NCBI RefSeq assembly: GCF_001673555.1
Contig: NZ_LZMB01000291.1
Span: 1 to 46,438 of the forward strand
DNA: 46,438 nt
Source: Mycobacterium sp. 1165178.9
Lineage (GTDB): Bacteria; Actinomycetota; Actinomycetes; Mycobacteriales; Mycobacteriaceae
Direction: 5' to 3'
Below are positions 40,909-46,438 of this stretch, in pieces. Positions within the stretch are counted from its first letter, which is position 1, and each line of letters starts with the position of its first letter. A program made the position numbers and the translations under genes. The notes beneath the pieces were generated by a model. That model did not search any database and was not told the DNA's origin. It saw only the letters and a list, made by a program, of their open reading frames with translations.

Positions 40909-41667
40909 CTAAAGGCTCATGAAATGACCCCCATCGACGCCCAGTGTCTGGCCGGTGATGTAGCGAGCGTCGGGGCCGATCAGGAATGCCACGGCCGACC
41001 CGATATCGTGCTCTGGATCGCCGATGCGTCCCAGCGGGATTCTGCGGGACAACCTCTCCTCCATCGCGGGATCGGCCGCGATCGCGGCGGTCATCGCCGG
41101 CGAATACGCAAGCGGTGAAACCACGTTCACGGTGATGCGGTGCGGGGCCCATTCGCGCGCCAGGCTCTTGGCGAAGCCACGTAGCGCGCCCTTCATCGTG
41201 GCGTACAGCGGTAGCGTCGCGCTGCCCTCCATACCGGCCGGCGAGGTCATGACCACCAGTGATCCTCCTCGCGCGCGGAGAGATTCGAACGCTGCCGACG
41301 CACAATGGAACGCCCCGCCGACCGACGCCGAATAGTGGTCGTCCCAGAGGCCAGCGTCGACCTGAGCAAGCTGGTGCGGCTGGCTCGATGAGTTACTTGT
41401 CGCGTTGTGCACAACGGCATCAAGCCGTCCGGTCGTGTGAATCGCTTGCGCGACGGCATCAGCAACCGAGTCTGACAAGGTGACGTCGCAGGGAACCCAG
41501 CTCGCCAACTGCCCTCGCGCGGTGATCGCGTCTACCACCGCTTGTCCTGCCTCCGACCGTGTGCCGATAAGGACGTGAGCTCCCTGAGCCGCGGACGCGA
41601 GCGCGATGCCCCTACCGACTCCGCCACCCGCACCCGTGACAAGCACGGTCAACTCGTCGAGTCTCAT
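40909..41667 (-). CDS. Short-chain dehydrogenase/reductase (FabG-like)
   Basis: A 252-aa classical SDR: cofactor loop TGAGGGVGRG near residue 10, an S-containing VVMTSPAG, catalytic YATMK, and a C-terminal ITGQTLGVDGGHFM typical of FabG-like enzymes. ATG 41667 overlaps the stop of the degenerate SDR by four bases. It is last in the membrane-protein operon. Confidence 0.9.
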   Translation of the reverse strand: MRLDELTVLVTGAGGGVGRGIALASAAQGAHVLIGTRSEAGQAVVDAITARGQLASWVPCDVTLSDSVADAVAQAIHTTGRLDAVVHNATSNSSSQPHQLAQVDAGLWDDHYSASVGGAFHCASAAFESLRARGGSLVVMTSPAGMEGSATLPLYATMKGALRGFAKSLAREWAPHRITVNVVSPLAYSPAMTAAIAADPAMEERLSRRIPLGRIGDPEHDIGSAVAFLIGPDARYITGQTLGVDGGHFMSL

Positions 41668-42254
41668 GGAGACATCACCGAACCGCCGTCGGCGACGATG
41701 GTCGCGCCGATGAGGTGGGTGACCGCATCGTTCAGCAGGAATCTCGTTGTCTCGACGATCGTCTCTATGAGCCCGTACTCGTCGCTGACCGCAGCGGCTG
41801 TCAAATGAGACGTGGCCGCGCTCAGTGTCGGCGCGAATAGGCTTGCGGGAACAGCGATCATGTTGACGACGATCTGCGGTGCCCACTGCCGGGCGGCGGA
41901 CTTCGCCATCGCTCGAACGCCCTCGATGGCCGTGGTGTACGGCACGAGATCGGCGGCTCCGCACATTCCAATGGTCGGCACGATGAGGACGATCCGGCCG
42001 CCCCGGCCGCACATCGAGGCGTGCGAGTATTGGAGGGCCGTCAAGGTCTGGCGCATCGGTTGTTCTGCGAGCCGGCGCCCGTCGAATGCCTCGATGGCCA
42101 TCAGAGGTGTCGGTCTTGGACCGTTACCCGCGACGATCACGACGCCGTCCAGCCCGAGGGGTAGCGGCACGTCAAGCTGGTGAACGGCAGAACCGAGGCC
42201 GTTGGTAAGGGCGACCGAGACAACGTCGTGGTAACCCAGGACTGCGGTACTCAT
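41664..42254 (-). CDS. Degenerate SDR-like protein
   Basis: A 196-aa SDR-fold protein, shorter than its 250-aa neighbour. There is no N-terminal TGxxxGxG loop, and YxxxK reads YTTAI, so the catalytic lysine is lost. The distal part is recognisably SDR (VRAMAKSAARQWAP, a C-terminal IGATIVADGGSVM). Coupled to the intact SDR by a four-base overlap, it may be a non-catalytic partner, as in heteromeric FabG-type enzymes (inference). ATG 42254 lacks a good ribosome-binding site; longer in-frame starts would run into the upstream gene. Confidence 0.7.
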   Translation of the reverse strand: MSTAVLGYHDVVSVALTNGLGSAVHQLDVPLPLGLDGVVIVAGNGPRPTPLMAIEAFDGRRLAEQPMRQTLTALQYSHASMCGRGGRIVLIVPTIGMCGAADLVPYTTAIEGVRAMAKSAARQWAPQIVVNMIAVPASLFAPTLSAATSHLTAAAVSDEYGLIETIVETTRFLLNDAVTHLIGATIVADGGSVMSP

Positions 42255-42276
42255 CGGCGGCGGACGGCTGTCGGCG

Positions 42277-42714
42277 TCAATGACTCGGCATCGCCGAGCC
42301 CGCCGATTGGTGAGCGATGCGTTCTTGATGAATCCTGACCAACTCTCTGAAGCCGATACGCTCATAACGTGGCTTGGGCTGAATACCCCAGTCGTCCTTC
42401 GCCGTTCGCTGGCCGGCCGCCTCCGGTGCGCCGCCGAACGGCGGCCCGCCAAGGGGGTATGGCTGCTGGCATTCCAGCGCATCATTGGAAAAGCGCACCT
42501 TCATAAGTTCGCTGCAGATTTCGGTGAGCGACAGCGTCGGCCAGCCGTACCAGACAGCCATCACCGGGACTGTCAGCGATCCCTCGATGACCAACCCGAA
42601 GAGGCAGACGTAAAGCGCCCGCTTGAGCCATTTATGCATTCGCGCCCACGTCGAAGTGGTGCCGATCGGCAGCGAAACGGCCGAATCCTCAGTCTGGATG
42701 GTGGAATCAGACAC
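42277..42714 (-). CDS. Membrane protein of unknown function, 145 aa
   Basis: I do not recognise the family. One or two hydrophobic segments lie at residues about 30-55 ([26 protein letters not shown]). A hydrophilic tail holds [17 protein letters not shown] and [19 protein letters not shown] 42714 follows AAAGGG. It lies in the operon of two micro-proteins, the 233-aa membrane protein and two SDR genes, with 21 bp to the gene before it. Confidence 0.75.
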   Translation of the reverse strand: MSDSTIQTEDSAVSLPIGTTSTWARMHKWLKRALYVCLFGLVIEGSLTVPVMAVWYGWPTLSLTEICSELMKVRFSNDALECQQPYPLGGPPFGGAPEAAGQRTAKDDWGIQPKPRYERIGFRELVRIHQERIAHQSAGSAMPSH

Positions 42715-42735
42715 GATAGCCCTTTCTCGGCTCGG

Positions 42736-43437
42736 TTAGTCGGAGAAGATTTCCCGATTGACGGTGTGCAGGTATGGAATGGCGAGGAACGGGGTGATGT
42801 AGAAGACGTTGAACGCCCACCACCCGACCACCGGGAAACCTACTGCGGTATAGCGGACATCGGCGTACATCGTCATGTTGAAGATGTAGCCCATCCACAC
42901 GATGATCCCGAACCAGCAGGTCACGATTAGCCATTGATGACCCCATCGCTTCATCTGGAGGAAGGCGATCGCCGCGGCAATTCGCATGGGGAATGCGATG
43001 AGAACGCAGACCATGACCCACGCCTTCTCGCCCGGTGCGCCGGCACCGCCGATCCAGAGCTCGTTGTAATGCCAGAAGTAACCGGCGTCGATCAGGTTGC
43101 CCCACGCGGTGAACACGGTGCGGGTGATCAGGGCATGGTTGGCGAAGAGGTCCAACGCCCAACCGATGCTGTTGAGCGCAGCATCCAGGATGATCACGAA
43201 GCCGATCAGCGTGACCATCGTCGGACGTACGGACAGGCCCCCGTGCTGCGCCTTCCGCAACAGGTAAAGGCCGCGACAGAAGATGGGGAGCCCAGCGATG
43301 CCGAGCACGAGCGTGCCCATCAGACCTGTTCCGGCAATGAGCCATCGGTCGGCGCGCCGCTGTATCGCTCGGCTTTGCTGTTCGTGTTCGCCCATGCTTA
43401 GCGACCCACCCGCGGCGGCCTTGATCGGAAAAGTCAT
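42736..43437 (-). CDS. Polytopic membrane protein of unknown function, 233 aa
   Basis: About five membrane segments: residues 33-54 (WLIAGTGLMGTLVLGIAGL), 70-92, 135-158, 165-190 and 196-222, with aromatic-rich loops (AGYFWHYNELWIGGAGAPG). No known motif is seen. ATG 43437 begins four bases after the stop of the 39-aa micro-protein, so it is translated from the same message. It could be a membrane subunit of an oxidoreductase or a transporter; undetermined. Confidence 0.75.
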   Translation of the reverse strand: MTFPIKAAAGGSLSMGEHEQQSRAIQRRADRWLIAGTGLMGTLVLGIAGLPIFCRGLYLLRKAQHGGLSVRPTMVTLIGFVIILDAALNSIGWALDLFANHALITRTVFTAWGNLIDAGYFWHYNELWIGGAGAPGEKAWVMVCVLIAFPMRIAAAIAFLQMKRWGHQWLIVTCWFGIIVWMGYIFNMTMYADVRYTAVGFPVVGWWAFNVFYITPFLAIPYLHTVNREIFSD

Positions 43438-43441
43438 GTCG

Positions 43442-43561
43442 CTACCAGTGCCTAGTCAGATACATTTGCAGCTGAATTGCAAACATCGCGATCAACATTC
43501 CGTAGACGAAAATCTGAAATGCGATGAGTCCCCGCTTACGCCGGCGGTCCAGGTCGTCCAC
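43442..43561 (-). CDS. Micro-protein with one membrane helix, 39 aa
   Basis: GTG 43561, five bases after AGGAG, encodes a charged N-terminus (VDDLDRRRKRG) then one hydrophobic helix (LIAFQIFVYGMLIAMFAIQL) ending in TRHW. By the positive-inside rule the N-terminus would face the cytoplasm. It lies between the 32-aa micro-protein and the 233-aa membrane protein with tight spacing, as small accessory subunits of membrane complexes often do. Confidence 0.6.
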   Translation of the reverse strand: MDDLDRRRKRGLIAFQIFVYGMLIAMFAIQLQMYLTRHW

Positions 43562-43601
43562 GCATTCTCCTAACTGGTGTGCTGAAAAGCCTTGAGGTCG
43601 C

Positions 43602-43700
43602 TCAGAACGTGCCGATGTTGCCAAGCATCCAGTAGAAGAAGGCGACCAGGCCGCACATCACCACCCACGTCACGGCCATCCGGACTAGTTCTTGCCACAC
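43602..43700 (-). CDS. Micro-protein with one membrane helix, 32 aa
   Basis: GTG 43700, preceded by TGGAGG, encodes 32 residues that are mostly one hydrophobic helix (WVVMCGLVAFFYWMLG) ending NIGTF. It is the first gene of the minus-strand operon down to 40909, about 63 bases from the putative transcription start at the 43770-43785 site. No homology is recognised. Confidence 0.55.
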   Translation of the reverse strand: MWQELVRMAVTWVVMCGLVAFFYWMLGNIGTF

Positions 43701-43769
43701 GATCGAACCTCCAGGGGTCTAGCGCAAAAATGCAAGTTTACGCTTCAAGGTAACATCGCTCTCGGAAAT

Positions 43770-43785
43770 GAGAATAGACGTTTCC
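43770..43785. promoter_or_regulatory. GAGAAT-N4-GTTTCC operator-like site of membrane operon
   Basis: GAGAATAGACGTTTCC has one perfect and one degenerate arm. It shares the 15-mer at 43768-43782 exactly with 31107-31121. On the minus strand it contains TATTCT, a -10 box for the operon starting with the micro-protein at 43700. Confidence 0.55.
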
Positions 43786-43821
43786 AACGTCGATGCCCAG
43801 GGGTCGCGGCCGACGGAAAGC

Positions 43822-45273
43822 TCAGGCGCTAGCCATGGCGGCCAGCTTGCGTCTGACGACCTTGCCGACATCGTTACGCGGCAACTCTTCAACGAGCACC
43901 ACCCGCACGGGTACGCGGTAGGGCGTCAGGCGTTCGCGGCACCAGGCGATTAGGTCGTCCTCGGACAGCCCGTGGGCGTGACACGCGACGAACGCCCAGG
44001 GCACCTCGCCGAGTCTCTCGTCTGGAATCCCGACCACTGCCGCTTCGCGTACCCCCTCGGCGGCCAGCAGTACGTCCTCCACCGTCCCCGGGAAGACCTT
44101 CAGCCCACCGCGGTTGATCATGTCCGACACTCGGCCGTCCAGCCACAGGAACCCGTCGTCGTCGAACCACCCGAGGTCACCGGTGTGAAACCAGCCGTCA
44201 TCGGTGAGCCTGTCGAGGAACGCCGGGTCGATCTTGCGAGCGGCCGTCGTCGGCGTGCGGACCATTACCTCGTCGTCGGCGATCATGACATCAATGCCGG
44301 GCAGGGGGCGACCGACCGAGCCAAGCTTGGTCTCGCCCCATTCCCGCGCGTCGGCGGCCGACCATCCGACGACCTCGCCACCGAGTTCGGTTTGGCCGTA
44401 GGAATTGAGGACGATCACGCCGAACCTGTCCCGGAACCGTCCGGCTTGCACGGGCGAAAGGGGAGCGGTGATCGACCGCACGATCTTCAGAGGCGACAAA
44501 TCCGTGACCGACTCGTCATGCAGGACCATCGTCAACGCCGCGGGAGGCAGCACTGTGGAGCGCAACTGATGCCGCTTGACCAGTGCGGCGAACTCGGCGG
44601 GTGAGAACTTGTCCATCAGCACGACCCCCGAACCCGCCCGAAAGGCGAACAGCACCTGGTAGATGCCGGCCCATAACGACAGCGAGAGCGGAACGAGGTT
44701 TGGCATCGGCGTCCGGTGCGCCTTCGGGGCAGCAGATTTTGCTCCGCGAAGCTTGGCCAACAGCCGGTCGATCAGGTCGAGCACCGTTGCATGACGCAAG
44801 GGCACCGGCTTGGGCGGCCCGGTGGTCCCCGACGTGAACTGCAGCAGCGCAACATCCGTATCGTACTGCCGCGGATCGGGCGGCGGCTCGGACGATGGCG
44901 ACAGCGACCACATCAAGTCCGACCCGGCCACGAGGGGCAACGTAGATTCCGAGAAACGATGGGTTAGTTCGGGTGTCGTGATTACTGCGACCGGCCGCAA
45001 TGTGGCGAGCTGGGACGCCACCTCCGCGTCGGCAGCCCGCGGGTTGAGCGGCGTGTAAACCCCACCCGCACGCCATGTCCCGAACAGCGCGGCCACCGTG
45101 GTCGCGTCATTGGGCAGCATCGCGGCGACGACTTGTCCGGTCACCAGACCGGCTTCGTCGAGTATTGCGGCCAGGCGGTCCGCGCTCACGCTGAGGTCGT
45201 CGCGCGAGACATCGGTGGTCAAAGTGTGCACGGCCGTATCGGGCAGGCCGGCCAGCAGCTCGGCAAGACTCAC
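43822..45273 (-). CDS. AMP-dependent acyl-CoA synthetase
   Basis: A 483-aa ANL enzyme: P-loop LLQFTSGTTGPPKPV, NSYGQTELGG, WFHTGDLGWFDDDGFLWLDGRVSDMINRGG and the lysine loop LPRNDVGKVVRRKL. It is a little short at the N-terminus for the family. ATG 45273 overlaps the crotonase stop by four bases, so it is third in a minus-strand operon entering from the right edge. Confidence 0.9.
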   Translation of the reverse strand: MSLAELLAGLPDTAVHTLTTDVSRDDLSVSADRLAAILDEAGLVTGQVVAAMLPNDATTVAALFGTWRAGGVYTPLNPRAADAEVASQLATLRPVAVITTPELTHRFSESTLPLVAGSDLMWSLSPSSEPPPDPRQYDTDVALLQFTSGTTGPPKPVPLRHATVLDLIDRLLAKLRGAKSAAPKAHRTPMPNLVPLSLSLWAGIYQVLFAFRAGSGVVLMDKFSPAEFAALVKRHQLRSTVLPPAALTMVLHDESVTDLSPLKIVRSITAPLSPVQAGRFRDRFGVIVLNSYGQTELGGEVVGWSAADAREWGETKLGSVGRPLPGIDVMIADDEVMVRTPTTAARKIDPAFLDRLTDDGWFHTGDLGWFDDDGFLWLDGRVSDMINRGGLKVFPGTVEDVLLAAEGVREAAVVGIPDERLGEVPWAFVACHAHGLSEDDLIAWCRERLTPYRVPVRVVLVEELPRNDVGKVVRRKLAAMASA

Positions 45274-46070
45274 GAGTCAGGCTCCAGCGGTAGCCAATTG
45301 GGAGTGCGTTTGTCGGCGAACGCCTGTGGTCCCTCATTTTGGTCGGGATGGCCCCACATCGACGTCAAGTGGTTGGCACCCGCTCGGCACGCATCCGTCA
45401 AGCCGTATTCGAGCGCCCCCCACAACGCGCGCTTGGTCGCCCGCATCGCCGCGGGCGAGTTCATCGCGATCTTCTCGGCCAGTTCCTGTGCGACGTCGCG
45501 GAGCTTGTCGGGCGGGTCGACGATCTGACTGATCATCCCGAGCTCGTAGGCGCGTTGGGCGGTCAGACGTTCATGGCTGCCGACGAGCGCCATCCTCAAC
45601 ACCGCCTCGGCGGGCATCTTTCGCATCAGTGCGATCGTCTCCAAAGCGCTGACCTGACCGATGGAGACGTGGGGGTCGACGAAAGTCGCGTCCGACGACG
45701 CGATGACGACGTCGGCGTCGGCAACCCAATGCAGTCCGCCGCCGGCGCACACTCCATTGACGGCGGTGATGATGGGCTTCCCCACGTTGCAATGCCAGCC
45801 GGTCAACTTGAGGTCCAGCGTGCGCATCGACTCCTGGAACTGCTGCACCGCCTCGCCGTCCAGGTCCTCAACGTCGGCGCCAACCTGGAAGGCCCTGCCA
45901 TTGCCGGTGTGCACGATGACCCGCACACCGGGATCAGCATCCAATTCCGCCCATGCCCTGGGGAATTCCGCACGCATCGTCGCGTCGTATGCATTGAGTC
46001 GATCGGGCCGGTTGTTGATGATCCAGCCGACTGGGCCGCGCCGCTCGACGATCAGCCTCTGGTAGGTCAC
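45270..46070 (-). CDS. Enoyl-CoA hydratase/isomerase (crotonase) family
   Basis: A 266-aa crotonase: the oxyanion-hole segments GRAFQVGADVEDL and NGVCAGGGLHWVADADVVIAS are present, then the AQRAYELGMISQIV and MRATKRALW helices. Hydratase, isomerase or hydrolase activity cannot be separated by eye. It overlaps both neighbours by four bases and shares over half of its C-terminal region with the next gene, a tandem duplicate. Confidence 0.9.
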   Translation of the reverse strand: MTYQRLIVERRGPVGWIINNRPDRLNAYDATMRAEFPRAWAELDADPGVRVIVHTGNGRAFQVGADVEDLDGEAVQQFQESMRTLDLKLTGWHCNVGKPIITAVNGVCAGGGLHWVADADVVIASSDATFVDPHVSIGQVSALETIALMRKMPAEAVLRMALVGSHERLTAQRAYELGMISQIVDPPDKLRDVAQELAEKIAMNSPAAMRATKRALWGALEYGLTDACRAGANHLTSMWGHPDQNEGPQAFADKRTPNWLPLEPDS

Positions 46071-46438
46071 GAAATCTCCACGGGGTCAAGCGGCTGCCAG
46101 CGCGCGGGGCGTTTGTCGCGCCACGCATGTACGCCTTCGGCATGGTCGGGGTGATTGCGCAACCGCCAAATCTCCTCGCTGGCGGCTCGTTTGGCTGCGG
46201 ACAAGCCGACTTCGAGGGAATGCCACAACGCCTTCTTGGTAGCGCGCATCGCGGTGGGCGAGTTGGTCGCGACAGCGGCGGCCAGCCGACCCGCAGCCGC
46301 ACGAAGCTGATCGGCAGGCACGACATCCGAGACCATGCCCAGCTCGTATGCCCGTTGGGCCGAGATGCGCTCGCCCTTGCCGCTCAGCGTCATTCGGGTG
46401 ATCGCCTCCATCGGCGACTTACGCAGCAGTGTGATTGC
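46067..46438 (-). CDS. Enoyl-CoA hydratase/isomerase family (N-terminus beyond window)
   Basis: Only the last 123 residues are in the window; the frame is open to the right edge. AQRAYELGMVSDVVPADQL, SPTAMRATKKALWHSLEVGL and the tail DKRPARWQPLDP closely match the crotonase at 45270-46070. Its stop overlaps that gene's ATG (46070) by four bases. Confidence 0.85.
   Translation of the reverse strand, partial: AITLLRKSPMEAITRMTLSGKGERISAQRAYELGMVSDVVPADQLRAAAGRLAAAVATNSPTAMRATKKALWHSLEVGLSAAKRAASEEIWRLRNHPDHAEGVHAWRDKRPARWQPLDPVEIS

Noticed and set aside
42255-42485. Longer N-terminus for the degenerate SDR
   Set aside because: The extension overlaps the upstream membrane gene and is Arg/Ser-rich with no SDR cofactor loop.
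24764-43742. GTTTACGC in three intergenic regions (24764, 30418, 43735)
   Set aside because: An 8-mer expected about once or twice by chance in this length; no shared position relative to genes.
1-46438. KstR (AAC-N2-GTT type) or KstR2 (AAG-N2-CTT type) operators
   Set aside because: None convincing seen by eye in the intergenic regions, despite igr-like genes.
1-46438. tRNA, rRNA, CRISPR, insertion sequences, strong intrinsic terminators
   Set aside because: No cloverleaf, repeat-spacer array, transposase or hairpin followed by a T run was recognised; intergenic gaps are all under 300 bp.

Overview
The window is GC-rich actinobacterial DNA, most likely from a Mycobacterium/Mycolicibacterium-type genome. 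This is inferred from dense GTG/TTG-started genes overlapping by 1-4 bp, four cytochrome P450s, two F420-type LLM oxidoreductases, many acyl-CoA dehydrogenases, CaiB CoA-transferases, an AveC-like membrane protein, and an operon resembling the cholesterol 'igr' side-chain operon of M. tuberculosis. I saw no rRNA, tRNA, insertion sequence, CRISPR array or phage gene.

Layout. (1) 1-12.2 kb: a leaderless-looking TetR gene cut by the left edge, then six paralogous DapB-like Rossmann dehydrogenases interleaved with a signal-less LivK-type binding protein, two P450s and an AveC-like membrane protein. Imperfect 21-bp CAAC...GTTG palindromes precede the TetR gene, the binding protein and the first P450. 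(2) 12.2-17.9 kb: an SDR, an acyl-CoA synthetase, an NTF2-like protein, a CaiB transferase and a coupled P450. (3) 17.9-24.7 kb: a minus-strand operon of P450, FadE29-like and FadE28-like acyl-CoA dehydrogenases, a ChsH2 split into separate MaoC and DUF35 genes, a ChsH1-like hydratase and an Ltp2-like aldolase, ending in a second TetR gene. (4) 24.9-28.7 kb: aldehyde dehydrogenase coupled to a double-domain CaiB protein. (5) 28.7-40.9 kb: three metal-dependent amidohydrolases, a MaoC hydratase, an isochorismatase-fold protein lacking its cysteine, an NTF2-like protein, two LLM oxidoreductases, three acyl-CoA dehydrogenases and a CoA ligase. (6) 40.9-43.7 kb: two micro-proteins with one membrane helix each, two larger membrane proteins, a degenerate SDR and a normal SDR in one minus-strand operon. 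(7) 43.8-46.4 kb: CoA ligase and two crotonases.

How it may work together (inference): P450 and aldehyde dehydrogenase oxidise a bulky hydrophobic substrate, ligases or CoA-transferases activate the acid, and the igr-like module removes a short side chain by dehydrogenation, hydration and retro-aldol cleavage. Amidohydrolases, F420-type oxidoreductases, SDRs and DapB-like proteins would act on the core. The substrate cannot be read from the sequence.

The strongest non-gene signal is a repeated inverted repeat GAGAAT-N4-ATTCTC (four strong and three good copies, plus weaker ones). It often contains a TATTCT -10 box and lies in front of genes spread from 7.7 to 43.8 kb. This suggests one repressor controls a scattered local regulon that includes the uncharacterised membrane/micro-protein operon.
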